The notes: generated from the letters alone by a model not told the origin. A stretch of DNA of 64,000 nucleotides from UBA1924 sp963976625 (GCA_963976625.1 CAXBLA010000008.1:1-64000), one strand, 5' to 3'. Positions 24,150 to 33,277 are shown, counted from the first letter of the stretch. A program made the numbers and translations.

Positions 24150-25058
24150 TTAGCCCAGTGTGGAAAATCCGCCCACATCTTGTGTCACTTGCAGCACCCA
24201 ATACGCAACGGGCGCGACCAGAATCGGCGAATCAATAATATCGAGCACGCCCCCAAATCCGGGCAGACTCGAACCCGAATCCTTCACCCCGCCATCACGC
24301 TTGAGCAAGCTCGCGGCCAGATCCCCGCACTGACCCAGCCCACCGATCACCACGCCCATCACCCCAGAGACCAGCAGCGAAGGCGCATCAATCCCCGACC
24401 GGTGCAGCAGCCACGCCCCGCCAACACCGACCAAACCAGAGGTGATCATCCCGCCCGCGAGCCCCTCCCAGGTCTTCTTGGGGCTCAGCCACGGGATCAT
24501 CTTGTGCTTGCCGATCGTCACGCCCGTAAAGAACGCCCCGATATCGCACGACTTCACAGTCGCCAAAACCCAGATCATCACCCAGACCGAATGCTCCCTG
24601 CGGATCAGCACGAACAGTCCGAGCATCAGCCCCATATACACATGGATCAAGAGCACCCCGGACCCGATCGCGATCGCGCCATCAACCTGTCGCGCTCGGA
24701 TCGCGTACAGCATCCCGATCACAAACGCCACCACCACCGAGGTAATCCCGGCTGCGAACCCGCTCGTACCCATCGCGTCCTCAGGGGTAAACCCCACAGC
24801 CAATAGCCCGAGCAGGGCCGCAAAAATCGCGATCCCCGTACCAATTTCTACGCCCTTTGCCCGGAAGATCCGCGCGACCTCGCGGGCACCCATCGCGCTC
24901 AAGAGCCCGAAGACCGGGAAGACGACCATCCCGGGCGGGAAAGTCGGATTCGGAAAACTCGACGGAGCCGACAGCCCGTCGATCCACTGATCGAGCCAGG
25001 CGAGCACGCCGATCAGCACGATCAGCAGGGGTCCAAATGTGAGTCTGTACTTCAACAC
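24150..25058 (-). CDS. cdsA: Phosphatidate cytidylyltransferase
   Basis: About 302 residues from a GTG at 25058; a TTG one codon later is equally possible, and neither has a clear ribosome-binding site. CdsA makes CDP-diacylglycerol from phosphatidate and CTP, the branch point of phospholipid synthesis. Multiple transmembrane segments are evident (FGPLLIVLIGVLAWL, ITSVVVAFVIGMLY). The signature is present as LSPKKTWEGLAGG, GDLAASLLKRDGGVKDSG and LPGFGGVLDIIDS; the usual His of PGHGG is Phe and the usual Arg of LDR is Ile. Its frame stays open into uppS, but the real gene probably begins after the uppS stop. Confidence 0.92.
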   Translation of the reverse strand: MLKYRLTFGPLLIVLIGVLAWLDQWIDGLSAPSSFPNPTFPPGMVVFPVFGLLSAMGAREVARIFRAKGVEIGTGIAIFAALLGLLAVGFTPEDAMGTSGFAAGITSVVVAFVIGMLYAIRARQVDGAIAIGSGVLLIHVYMGLMLGLFVLIRREHSVWVMIWVLATVKSCDIGAFFTGVTIGKHKMIPWLSPKKTWEGLAGGMITSGLVGVGGAWLLHRSGIDAPSLLVSGVMGVVIGGLGQCGDLAASLLKRDGGVKDSGSSLPGFGGVLDIIDSPILVAPVAYWVLQVTQDVGGFSTLG

Positions 25059-25096
25059 GGGCAAAGGATAGGACCCAAGAGCCCCATCGGCCCGGT

Positions 25097-25933
25097 TTAG
25101 ACGATGCCATCGCCATCGAGCCCACCGAACCGGCGCTTGCGGGCCGCGAATGCACGCACCGCAGTCAGCCACGACTGCTCGTCGAAGTCCGGCCAGTACT
25201 GATCCACGACATACAACTCGGCGTAGCTGATCTGCCAGAGCAGGTAGTTGCTGATCCGGAAATCGCCTCCAGTCCGGATTAGCAGATCCGGGTCCGGGAT
25301 GCCACGGGTGTAGAGGGCATCGTCGATCACGCCGTGATCGATCGCGTCGCTGGAGAGCTCGCCGCTGGCGACCCGCTCCGCGATCGAACGCACCGCGTCC
25401 ACGATCTCATCGCGCGAGCCGTAGTTGATCGCCAGGCACAGCGTAAGCCCGGTGCATTCCTTGGTCGCAGTTTCGAGCCGATCGAGCGCCCCGACAACCT
25501 CGCCTGGTAGCCCCGTCCGCCGACCGATGATCCGCACACAGATATTGTGACGCACAAAGTGCTCGCGCTCGCCATCGCAGTACGCGATGCACAGCTCCAT
25601 CAATGCCTTGATCTCGTCGTCCGGGCGTGACCAGTTCTCCGAGCTAAACGAATAGAGCGTGAGGGCCTCGATGCCGATCTTGGCGCAGGTCTCGATCGAG
25701 GTGCGGACGCTGGCCGTTCCGTTCTTGTGCCCGAATATCCGCGGGAACCCGCGTTCCTCGGCCCATCTTCCATTCCCATCCATAATCACCGCGACATGAC
25801 GCGGGATCTTCGTTGGGTGCACATCGGGCAAGAGCGTTTCGGGCGAAGCCTCGACCGGATACTTCGCATGGATCCGCGCGTACGCCGCGATCGCTTCCGG
25901 GTCCGTGAATGCGCTCGCTGCCGTCTCGCTCAT
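25097..25933 (-). CDS. uppS: Undecaprenyl diphosphate synthase
   Basis: 278 residues from the ATG at 25933, with AGAGGA 8 nt upstream. It is the cis-prenyltransferase that builds C55-PP, the lipid carrier for cell wall and O-antigen precursors. Catalytic MDGNGRWAEERGFPRIFGHK (Asp52), TLYSFSSENWSRP, LAINYGSRDEI and the C-terminal DLLIRTGGDFRISNYLLWQI and SYAELYV are intact. Residues 1-40 are an extra polar N-terminal segment. The uppS-cdsA pair is common in bacteria; here it follows purA by 42 bp. Confidence 0.97.
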   Translation of the reverse strand: MSETAASAFTDPEAIAAYARIHAKYPVEASPETLLPDVHPTKIPRHVAVIMDGNGRWAEERGFPRIFGHKNGTASVRTSIETCAKIGIEALTLYSFSSENWSRPDDEIKALMELCIAYCDGEREHFVRHNICVRIIGRRTGLPGEVVGALDRLETATKECTGLTLCLAINYGSRDEIVDAVRSIAERVASGELSSDAIDHGVIDDALYTRGIPDPDLLIRTGGDFRISNYLLWQISYAELYVVDQYWPDFDEQSWLTAVRAFAARKRRFGGLDGDGIV

Positions 25934-25975
25934 GTGCTTGTCCTCTTCTGGCCCGACTCTGGCTCGATTCATCTC

Positions 25976-27313
25976 TCAATCGCGGATGATCGTCTGCTCG
26001 CGATCAGGGCCCACCGACACAATCCCGACGCGCACCCCCACAAAGTCTTCGATGCGTTTGATATACGCCTTGGCCTCAGCCGGGAGTTCGTCGAAAGTCC
26101 GCGCCCCGGTGATATCTTGGGAAAAACCGTGCATGGTTTCATAGACCGGTTTGGCGTCGGCCAACGCGTACCCATCAGCCGTGAACCGATCCGTCCGCCC
26201 CTCGGGCATGTCGTAGGCCACCGCGAGCTTGAGTTCGTCCTCGCCCGAGAGCACATCGAGCAGCGTGATGCACAGCTCGGTGACGCCCGAGATCATCGCC
26301 GCGTACTTCACCGCGACCAGATCGAGCCAGCCCACCCGGCGCGGGCGCCCGGTCGTCGTGCCGAACTCGCGTCCGCGCTCGCGGATCTCATCACCCACGG
26401 TGTCAAACAACTCGGTCGGCATCGGGCCCCCGCCCACGCGCGTCGAGTAGGCCTTGACCACCCCGATAATCCGCCCAATATACTGCGGCGGCATCCCCGT
26501 CCCCGCGCCCATACCAAGGGCCGACGAGTTCGAGCTCGTCACATACGGGTAGGTCCCGTGATCCACATCAAGCATCGTCGCGTTCGCACCCTCGAAGAGG
26601 ATCGTGCCCCCATCCTTACGGATATCGTCGAGCAGGTACGCGGTGTCTTGGATCATCGGGCGCAGTTGCTCGCCCAGCGCGATCATCTCATCAGCAATCG
26701 CACTTGCATCGAGTGGCGTGTGCACCCCAGATCGCAGCGCCGAAAACGCCGTGTTCTTCATCGAGCAGATCATGTCGAGCTTCTCACGCAGGATCGCCGG
26801 ACGCAGCAGATCCCCCACACGCACGGCCGTGGCCCGCTGGACCTTGTCGGCGTACGCCGGGCCGATCCCACGCTTGGTGGTCCCGATCGCGGCAATCACG
26901 CCCGAGCTCTGGGTCGCATCTTTGCCTACAGAGCCGCTGAGCAGCTCTTCACGCAGGGCATCTTCTTCTTTGTGGTACGGCATCACCACATGGGCATGGT
27001 CAGAGACGACCAGCTTGGAGGTATCCACCCCGCGATCGGCGAGGGTCTTCATCTCTTCGAGCAGGCGGGCCGGATCGATCACGACCCCGTTGCCCACGAT
27101 CGCGTACACACCCTTGGACAGGATCCCCGACGGCACCAGGTGCAACGCGTAGCGTTCGCCCCCGACGACCACCGAATGCCCCGCGTTGGCCCCGCCGTTG
27201 TACCGGACGACGGCGTCGAACTCGCCGGCGAGCAGGTCCACCAGCTTGCCCTTGCCCTCGTCGCCCCATTGGAGCCCTACAACCGCCGACGCATTCTTGT
27301 TACACGCTTCCAT
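25976..27313 (-). CDS. purA: Adenylosuccinate synthetase
   Basis: 445 residues from the ATG at 27313 (MEACNKNASA). PurA converts IMP, aspartate and GTP to adenylosuccinate, the first committed AMP step. WGDEGKGKLVD (residues ~16-26), NGGANAGHSVV, GTTKRGIGPAYADK, FEGANATMLDVDHGTYPYVT, TRVGGGPMPTE and GRPRRVGWLD are the family motifs and all are intact. The GTP-binding region near the C-terminus reads ETMHGFSQDI. GGAG lies upstream. First gene of the purA-uppS-cdsA-COG1579 operon. Confidence 0.97.
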   Translation of the reverse strand: MEACNKNASAVVGLQWGDEGKGKLVDLLAGEFDAVVRYNGGANAGHSVVVGGERYALHLVPSGILSKGVYAIVGNGVVIDPARLLEEMKTLADRGVDTSKLVVSDHAHVVMPYHKEEDALREELLSGSVGKDATQSSGVIAAIGTTKRGIGPAYADKVQRATAVRVGDLLRPAILREKLDMICSMKNTAFSALRSGVHTPLDASAIADEMIALGEQLRPMIQDTAYLLDDIRKDGGTILFEGANATMLDVDHGTYPYVTSSNSSALGMGAGTGMPPQYIGRIIGVVKAYSTRVGGGPMPTELFDTVGDEIRERGREFGTTTGRPRRVGWLDLVAVKYAAMISGVTELCITLLDVLSGEDELKLAVAYDMPEGRTDRFTADGYALADAKPVYETMHGFSQDITGARTFDELPAEAKAYIKRIEDFVGVRVGIVSVGPDREQTIIRD

Positions 27314-27518
27314 GATGTGTCCATCTCCACAGATCAGGTGAGTCAAAGATTATCGGTACAACCATAGACCCCGCGCCGATCATCTCCCAGACGAGCACGG
27401 CACATCGGGTCGGTTTGTGCAGATAAATCGGATCACCAGCACAACCCTGTCCGATCTGAGGGTCGAGTCCGCCCGGGTTCTGTCCGATCAACCCCAGTAC
27501 ACCAACGAGGAGATGGAT

Positions 27519-27689
27519 ATGGCCGACCAAAAAATGGTCCGAATTATGTGCCCGAATCTGACATGCCGAAAGGTCCTGTCAATCCCGGAGCTTGCACGCG
27601 GGAAAACCGTCCGCTGCAAATCCTGTGGCACCAACATCCGTGTCCCCGACGCCAAGCCGACCGAGCCCGCCACCGATACGCAGGCCTGA
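27519..27689 (+). CDS. Small zinc-ribbon protein
   Basis: 56 residues starting MADQKMVRIMCPN. GAGGAG sits 6 nt upstream of this ATG; an ATG two codons earlier is too close to it. Ligands CPNLTC and CKSC, about 20 residues apart, form a zinc ribbon like those common in planctomycete small proteins (MJ0042-like), with IRVPDAK following. It may bind nucleic acid or protein; no specific role is known. A strong terminator follows, so it is transcribed alone. Confidence 0.8.
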   Translation: MADQKMVRIMCPNLTCRKVLSIPELARGKTVRCKSCGTNIRVPDAKPTEPATDTQA

Positions 27690-27731
27690 TCTCCACGCCC
27701 AGAGCACCGACCAGCTTGACGAACCAGAAAG

Positions 27732-27759
27732 AAAGCACCATCGCAGGATGGTGCTTTTT
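27732..27759 (+). terminator. Terminator after the small zinc-ribbon gene
   Basis: Perfect 11-bp stem AAAGCACCATC/GATGGTGCTTT with a 4-nt loop and a T-rich 3' side. The A-rich 5' side makes it usable on the minus strand too, where the FHA gene ends 42 bp away. Confidence 0.85.
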
Positions 27760-27800
27760 CATATTCAATCTTGCTCTATCCAGCTTGAGGGCCAACTTGC

Positions 27801-28292
27801 TCAAAGCGGCGGCTGGTCGTCGTCGTCATCGAAGTCGAACTCGAAGTCCATCATGCTCGATTCGTCATTGTCGAGCACGCTCGCGGGCACCTTGACCGGG
27901 GCGTCCTGGGCAGGCTTGGCGGCAGCGGGTTCAACAAGCTCTTCGAGCTCACAGATCCCGTCCTCGAACATCATCGCGGCATCAATATCCCCAGGCTCGC
28001 CGTTTACGCTCACCAAGAAAACCAGCCCGCCAAACGAGATCAGATCGCCCGCGCTCAACGGGGTCGCCCCCGAAACGCGCTCTTGATTGACAAATGTCCC
28101 GTTGCTCGAGCCCAGATCGTTGATCTGGATCGAGCCGTCGCTGATCGTGATCTCGCAGTGCTTGCGTGACATGCCCGCGATCGGAACCCGGATCTGACAA
28201 TCGTCGTGACGCCCGATCAGTGTCCGCTCGTGCGAGAGCGGGACCGGGGTGGATTGACCATTCTTTGTGACACGAACAAGGATGACTTCCAA
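27801..28292 (-). CDS. FHA-domain protein
   Basis: 163 residues. An FHA domain covers residues ~1-100 with the expected phosphothreonine-binding residues: LIGRHDDCQI, GMSRKHCEI and GSSNGTFVN. The remainder is a low-complexity tail: Ala/Pro-rich, then very acidic (MMDFEFDFDDDDDQPP). FHA proteins read Ser/Thr-kinase signalling; no kinase is encoded in this window. It is transcribed divergently from hemW. Confidence 0.9.
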   Translation of the reverse strand: MEVILVRVTKNGQSTPVPLSHERTLIGRHDDCQIRVPIAGMSRKHCEITISDGSIQINDLGSSNGTFVNQERVSGATPLSAGDLISFGGLVFLVSVNGEPGDIDAAMMFEDGICELEELVEPAAAKPAQDAPVKVPASVLDNDESSMMDFEFDFDDDDDQPPL

Positions 28293-28397
28293 AACCGCCC
28301 TACCCTTCTAACAACTTAGTATCACTCAGCGTGCACACTCAGTGTTCTGACTCTGCGATCCAACTCGCACACAAGACCTATCCCGGAGGATCGCTCT

Positions 28398-29675
28398 ATG
28401 GCGGACAATACCGCCTTTTCGCTCTCGAAGCAACGCTCGATCGGGACTTCGGCCATGGTATTTACAGACCAGCCAGCCCCCCGAGCATCAGTTTCACACG
28501 CCGAAAAAGCGCGTTCGCTCTATATACACATACCATTTTGTGCGCACAAATGCCACTATTGCGACTTCTATTCCATCGTTGATCAGCAGGATCGACAGCA
28601 GGCATTCACCGATCGGCTCGTCCGAGAACTGCGTGCACAGGCCCCTTTCGCCGACGATCGCCCCCTCGAAACTATCTTCGTCGGCGGCGGCACCCCATCG
28701 CTTCTGGCCCCCAAACTCTGGAAAACGATCCTCCAAGAACTCGATCGGCTCTTCGATCTCTCGGCCATCCGCGAGGGCACGGGAGAGTTCAGCATCGAGA
28801 ACAATCCAGAGTCTGTCAGCCCGCAACTCGCACAGGTCTATGCACAAGGCGGCGTCAATCGCATCTCCATGGGCGCCCAGTCCTTCAACCCGATCCAGCT
28901 CAAAGCCCTCGATCGCACCCATGATCCTGAAAAAGTCCCCGGCGCGATCGAAGCCTTCCAACGCGCCGGGATCCATCGCGTCTCGCTCGATCTGATCTTC
29001 GCCGTCCCCGATCAAACCATGGACCAGTGGGACACAGACCTCCGCACCGCCCTGGCCCTGCCCATCGAGCATTTGTCCGCGTACGGGCTGACCTACGAGC
29101 CCGGCACCGCGATGACCGCACGCCTGAGCCGGGGCGAGTTCACCCAGATGCCCGACGATATCGAAGCCGAGATGTACCTCCACACCATCAAGACCCTCCG
29201 CGCCCACGGCTACGAACGCTACGAGGTCTCCAACCACGCCAAACCCGGCGCGGCTTGCCGACACAACCTCAACTACTGGACCAGCAAGGACTGGCTGGCC
29301 GTGGGCCCGAGCGCCTCAGGGCACTTCCGCGGCGCCCGCTGGAAGAACACCCCCAGACTCGACGACTACCTCAAGCTCGACGATAACGGATTCGCCCCGA
29401 TCTGCGACTACGAAACCCCCGACGAACGCCGAGAGCTGATGGACCTGCTGATGACCTCGATCCGCCTGACCCAGGGCTGCGATGCCAAATCCGCCCTCAC
29501 CCGGGCCCAGACGCTCGGCTGCGAAGATCAGCTCATGCTCGCGGCTGTCATGTGCCAAGATCAGGGCTGGGTCATCGACGCCGATGCCGATTTCTGGCAG
29601 CTCAACGACGACGGGTTCCTCTTCGCCGATCGCGTCGCCCGCGAACTCATCGGGGCACTGATCGTGGACGATTGA
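28398..29675 (+). CDS. hemW: HemW-like radical SAM protein
   Basis: 425 residues. The radical SAM cluster motif is CAHKCHYC (Cys48, 52, 55), followed by DFYS, IFVGGGTPSLL, SIENNPES, RISMGAQSF and GLIF-like SLDLIFAVPDQT, then the C-terminal HemN domain. HemW proteins are related to coproporphyrinogen III dehydrogenase but mostly act as heme chaperones; the CxxxCxxC-F spacing and lack of the HemN N-terminal extension favour HemW. GGAGGAT lies upstream of the ATG at 28398; a second in-frame ATG 57 nt later is possible. The gene heads a plus-strand run with the ACP gene. Confidence 0.9.
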   Translation: MADNTAFSLSKQRSIGTSAMVFTDQPAPRASVSHAEKARSLYIHIPFCAHKCHYCDFYSIVDQQDRQQAFTDRLVRELRAQAPFADDRPLETIFVGGGTPSLLAPKLWKTILQELDRLFDLSAIREGTGEFSIENNPESVSPQLAQVYAQGGVNRISMGAQSFNPIQLKALDRTHDPEKVPGAIEAFQRAGIHRVSLDLIFAVPDQTMDQWDTDLRTALALPIEHLSAYGLTYEPGTAMTARLSRGEFTQMPDDIEAEMYLHTIKTLRAHGYERYEVSNHAKPGAACRHNLNYWTSKDWLAVGPSASGHFRGARWKNTPRLDDYLKLDDNGFAPICDYETPDERRELMDLLMTSIRLTQGCDAKSALTRAQTLGCEDQLMLAAVMCQDQGWVIDADADFWQLNDDGFLFADRVARELIGALIVDD

Positions 29676-29692
29676 ATCCGGCTCAAAGTGCC

Positions 29693-29764
29693 CTATAGCC
29701 GTTCGATCTTGACCATGTCCCTCCTCACCATTCCGTGCGTCAGACGCACTAGCGGGGGCTATAG
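29693..29764 (+). promoter_or_regulatory. Structured element upstream of the ACP gene
   Basis: CTATAGCC (29693-29700) and GGCTATAG (29757-29764) enclose 56 nt that contain a further perfect 7-bp hairpin, GTGCGTC-A-GACGCAC (29735-29749). A third small pair, GTGCCC/GGGCAC, follows just after. It lies 65 nt before the ACP start codon. This could be a leader RNA or small RNA; conserved SRP RNA tetraloop sequences are absent. Confidence 0.4.
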
Positions 29765-29828
29765 TTAGCCGTGCCCGAGGGCACCGAAAGCAACACACCG
29801 ACCTTCATCTGAGATAGGCTGATAGATA

Positions 29829-30215
29829 ATGGAACGATCTGAAATCTTCGACAAAATCCAAGAGATCCTCGTAGACGCGCTGGCCGTGGACGACGACGAG
29901 GTGACCAACGAAGCCACCCTGATCGGGGACCTGGGCGCCGAGTCCATCGACATCCTCGATATCTCCTTTAAGCTCGAGCAAGAGTTCGGATTCAAGATCG
30001 CCCAGGGCGAGCTCTTCCCCGAGGGCATCACCCAAGACCCCGAATATGTCGAAGACGGCAAGGTCACCCCCAAGGGCTTGGCCCTGCTCAAAGAGCGCGT
30101 CCCCCACTTCAACTTCGCCCAGCTCGAAGCCGATCCATCGGTCGAGAATGTCGCCAAGATCTTCACCGTTGATGCGCTCGTCACCTTCTGTGACCAGAAG
30201 CTCCAGGCCGCCTAA
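29829..30215 (+). CDS. Long-form acyl carrier protein
   Basis: 128 residues, longer than the usual 75-85. The phosphopantetheine site is in DLGAESIDILDI (Ser replaces the standard DSL context with ESI), flanked by an acidic helix ILVDALAVDDDEVTNEATLI and KLEQEFGFKI. About 45 extra residues at the C-terminus include TPKGLALLKERVPHF and FTVDALVTFC, suggesting a larger fourth-helix region. It lies 47 bp before a hotdog-fold gene, so it likely delivers acyl chains to that enzyme. No strong ribosome-binding site is visible. Confidence 0.88.
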   Translation: MERSEIFDKIQEILVDALAVDDDEVTNEATLIGDLGAESIDILDISFKLEQEFGFKIAQGELFPEGITQDPEYVEDGKVTPKGLALLKERVPHFNFAQLEADPSVENVAKIFTVDALVTFCDQKLQAA

Positions 30216-30262
30216 GCCTACACGAACAGAGCAATACCTAAACATCATCACGGGGAGCCAAC

Positions 30263-30784
30263 ATGCGCTGGATGTGGATTGATCGGATCGTCGAGCTGGT
30301 GCCCAAAGAGCGCATGGTCGCGATCAAGCAGATCTCAATGGCCGAGGAACACCTCCACGACCACTTCCCATCGACCGACACCCGCCGGGCGATGCCCGTG
30401 ATGCCCATGTCGCTGATCGTCGAGGGCATGGCCCAGACCGCCGGTGTGCTCGTTGGGCACGCCGAAGGATTCAAAGAAAAGGTCGTCCTCGCCAAGGTCT
30501 CCAAGGCCCAGCTCACCCGCGACGCGACGCCGGGCTGCACACTCCGCTACACCGCCACGATCGAGCAGTTCACCGGCGCTGGGGCTTCGACCAAGGGCAT
30601 CGTCGAGCTCATCGAACCGACCGCGTCGGGCGAATCCACGCCCGAAGTTATCGGACACATCGACCTGCTCTTCAGCCACCTGGACCAAAACATGGGCGGC
30701 GTTGAGTACCCCAAAGACAACTTCGTCTTCAGCGAGTCATTCAAAACGCTGATGCAGACGAGCGGGATCGAGGCGAATTTTTAA
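30263..30784 (+). CDS. FabZ-like hotdog-fold 3-hydroxyacyl-ACP dehydratase
   Basis: 173 residues. The N-terminal hotdog signature is HLHDHFPS (catalytic-type His) and, after a 12-residue insertion, PVMPMSLIVEGMAQTAGVL (catalytic-type Glu on the central helix). In FabZ the corresponding region is HFPxxPxxPGVLxxE, so the insertion TDTRRAM and the changed PMSL are unusual. FSHLDQNMGG follows near the C-terminus. Probably dehydrates 3-hydroxyacyl chains on the adjacent ACP, or serves a specialised lipid. Confidence 0.82.
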   Translation: MRWMWIDRIVELVPKERMVAIKQISMAEEHLHDHFPSTDTRRAMPVMPMSLIVEGMAQTAGVLVGHAEGFKEKVVLAKVSKAQLTRDATPGCTLRYTATIEQFTGAGASTKGIVELIEPTASGESTPEVIGHIDLLFSHLDQNMGGVEYPKDNFVFSESFKTLMQTSGIEANF

Positions 30785-30889
30785 TCCGCACGCCGCGATT
30801 ATGCCGTATACTCAACAGATGCCCAAGCGGGCCATACACAGATGATTGATCGAACGAAAGCTCATAGAACAGCTTTACGGAGAATAGTG

Positions 30890-31468
30890 ATGCCGACCAA
30901 AAGAACATGGAAATCCGCAGTGTGCCCAATCCTCGGGCTGACGCTCGCCTGCACCCTGCTCGTCGGCTGCTCCACCCCACCAGAAATCGACCGCACCGAG
31001 CGCCGCGTCCATACCGCGATGCGTGGGCCCGCCTTCAAGACCCTCGTGCTGACCTACAACGAGGCCAACAACCTCGCCTACCGCACCGATCGCTACGCCA
31101 AGGCCCTGCGTGACGCGGGCACCGTCGATGGCGACACGCTGCTGCAAGCTCAGGAGCTGGCCGAGGATGTCGCCCAGTTCGCCGACGATGTCGAGTGGTC
31201 ATTGGCCAACAACCAACGCATCGGTTGGCACAAGTCGATCATGAACAAGTTCTGGGATCGCTTCCTCGATCTCTACCCCGAGGACGAAGCCTTCCGCGAC
31301 GCGTACGCCAGCAAAGAGATGCGCAAGGTCACCCGCAAGATCGATCTCAAGAACCAGGCCGAGTACGCGGAGCTCCATGAGTACGAGCACCACGACGCGA
31401 ACTGGGGCCCGCTCTTCAAGCCAACCGGACGCGCCATCTACGATCGTCAGATCGAAAAACAGGACTGA
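30890..31468 (+). CDS. Predicted lipoprotein, function unknown
   Basis: 192 residues from the ATG at 30890 (ACGGAGAATAGTG upstream); an in-frame start 48 nt earlier is not supported. The signal peptide ends in LLVGCS, a good lipobox. The mature protein is helical and charged (NEANNLAYRTDRYAKALRDA, VAQFADDVEWSLANNQRIGW), with no recognised domain. It is followed by its own terminator. Confidence 0.82.
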   Translation: MPTKRTWKSAVCPILGLTLACTLLVGCSTPPEIDRTERRVHTAMRGPAFKTLVLTYNEANNLAYRTDRYAKALRDAGTVDGDTLLQAQELAEDVAQFADDVEWSLANNQRIGWHKSIMNKFWDRFLDLYPEDEAFRDAYASKEMRKVTRKIDLKNQAEYAELHEYEHHDANWGPLFKPTGRAIYDRQIEKQD

Positions 31469-31498
31469 TCAACGCAGCCCATTGCCAGACCACACACC

Positions 31499-31523
31499 AA
31501 AGCTCCCAATCGGGAGCTTTTTT
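31499..31523 (+). terminator. Rho-independent terminator after the lipoprotein gene
   Basis: Perfect stem AAGCTCCC/GGGAGCTT with a 4-nt loop and six T residues. It ends at the converging aroDE stop codon, whose mRNA would also include this stem. Confidence 0.9.
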
Positions 31524-33243
31524 ATGTCGACAACTTGTTCCGCACCAGCGAATCGAACAACCCCGCTGGCGCATTCTTCCCAGTCCAATGCTGGAACTGC
31601 ATCTCCGCCTGCCTGACGAACATCTCCACTCCGTCGATCGTGCGATACCCACGCTCCTTGGCGGCCTTAATCATCGGCGTCTCAATCGGGCTGTACACCG
31701 TGTCGAAGAAGATCGTATCTGGCCCAAGCTTGTCCATATCGGGGATCGGGATCGAGAGTCCGTCAGGGTCCGGGCCGTCCTTCATTCCTACAGGTGTGCA
31801 GTTGATATAGGCATCTGCAGACTGCTCAGCAAGTTCGGAAACATCGACCGCTTTGATTGTCCCGAAGTACCCATCGACACTGCTCTCCATGAGCTGTTCT
31901 ACAAGCTGCTCTGCGCGAGACGGAGTTCGATTCAGTACAGAAACATAAGCCCCAACTCGCATCAATCCAGATGCCGCGGCCTTTGCAGCTCCTCCTGCAC
32001 CAACCACCGCAATCTTCTTGGCCGCGAGATCGCCAAGTGAACTACGGAAAAGTTCCTGGATTGATTCGGAATCGAAATTCTCAAGGTATACCCCATCCGT
32101 TGCCCCACCACCAGGCCAGTTCACAGACCATCCTTGTGTAATCGTATTGGCCGCACCAATTCGGGTGACATTGTCGAAGTAGTCAGGCGGATCAATCTTT
32201 GGAATTGTTGTAACGGCCCGTTCCTTGTGGGGAATAGTCACGCTTGCCCCTGAAAAATGGAGCCTTTGCTCGTCGAGGAACTGGATCACCGTTGCCTTGA
32301 AACTGGCATCTGAGCCCTCGATATCTGTAGGATCAGCCGCGATCGGCATCGGCACATACACCCCATCAAAACCGATCGCCTCGAATCCAGCGTTGTGCAC
32401 CATCGGCGACATCGATTGCGTCACCGGCCACCCGATGATGCCATAGACTTTGGTCGTCGATTTGATCTTCCGGAACCGATACAGATTCAGTAGCTCATCG
32501 AGCGTCGGCTGCCCCGGAGCCGTGTTCGCCTCCTCGCGCAAACTCGCGAAGGTCAAGAACCCGCCGAACTTGGGCGCCAGCACCCGGCTCATCAGCCCAA
32601 ACTCCCCCATCCCCAGCGCGATCGTCGGCTTGCTCCGATCCGCCAAGATATCGAACAACTCCAGATTATCCCGGATCGAACGCGCCCGATACGCGATCTT
32701 CACCACGCTGCACGCATCCTCTTCCTGCATCGCGATGATCTTGCGGGTCAGATCCGACGGCCGCCCAGAAAAATCGTGCGTCGATAGAATCAAGCGTGTA
32801 CTCGGGGAGCCCTCACCCTTGGATTGAACCGCCTTCACGATCCGCTCGCGGATCGCCGGCGTGTGCGTGAAGGTCGCCAGTTCGACATCGATGTACGCGG
32901 GCGGCTTCTCGCATGCCGCGAGTGCTTCGTAGAGCGCGACGCGATCGAGATCATCGCCGTGGTACTCGCCGCCCTCCCAGTGCGGTCGGCAGGTCACAAT
33001 GCACGCCACCGGCATCACCTCGACCAGATCCAGCACCCGATCAATCCGCGTCTCGAGCATGTCAACGACGGGCGATTCTCCTGTCTCGTTGCTCGTCTCG
33101 TCATCGGGCTCCGTCGTCCGATCTTCAAAGAACACATCCACGCGCAGCTCGACCATATCCGCCCCGTGCTCAGCCGCGAAAATCGCATCGCGGAGGGCGT
33201 CGGCGTGATTCTCAACCATCAGGGGTACGCAGATCTGTGTCAT
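31522..33243 (-). CDS. aroDE: Fused 3-dehydroquinate dehydratase / shikimate dehydrogenase
   Basis: 573 residues from the ATG at 33243 (MTQICVPLMV); an earlier in-frame codon would overlap the upstream gene. Residues ~1-255 are type I dehydroquinase, with the catalytic His in STHDF (~156) and Schiff-base Lys in VVKIAYRA (~182). Residues ~264-573 are shikimate dehydrogenase, with GWPVTQSMSP, catalytic Lys in SVTIPHKER (~340), the NAD(P) loop VVGAGGAAKA (~415) and INCTPVGM. It performs two successive steps of the chorismate pathway; the same AroD-AroE order occurs in plants. An acidic insert (TTEPDDETSNETGE) lies in the AroD half. The AroE part has lower GC than the AroD part. No promoter-like signal; it follows a FabZ-like gene by 34 bp. 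Confidence 0.94.
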   Translation of the reverse strand: MTQICVPLMVENHADALRDAIFAAEHGADMVELRVDVFFEDRTTEPDDETSNETGESPVVDMLETRIDRVLDLVEVMPVACIVTCRPHWEGGEYHGDDLDRVALYEALAACEKPPAYIDVELATFTHTPAIRERIVKAVQSKGEGSPSTRLILSTHDFSGRPSDLTRKIIAMQEEDACSVVKIAYRARSIRDNLELFDILADRSKPTIALGMGEFGLMSRVLAPKFGGFLTFASLREEANTAPGQPTLDELLNLYRFRKIKSTTKVYGIIGWPVTQSMSPMVHNAGFEAIGFDGVYVPMPIAADPTDIEGSDASFKATVIQFLDEQRLHFSGASVTIPHKERAVTTIPKIDPPDYFDNVTRIGAANTITQGWSVNWPGGGATDGVYLENFDSESIQELFRSSLGDLAAKKIAVVGAGGAAKAAASGLMRVGAYVSVLNRTPSRAEQLVEQLMESSVDGYFGTIKAVDVSELAEQSADAYINCTPVGMKDGPDPDGLSIPIPDMDKLGPDTIFFDTVYSPIETPMIKAAKERGYRTIDGVEMFVRQAEMQFQHWTGKNAPAGLFDSLVRNKLST

Positions 33244-33277
33244 ACAATCCAATCTCTGTGTGCACTTCAGTAGCTTG

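Noticed and set aside
29693..29764. SRP RNA gene
   Set aside because: The fold outline is suggestive, but the conserved GGAA-type tetraloop and AGCA segments of SRP RNA are absent on both strands.
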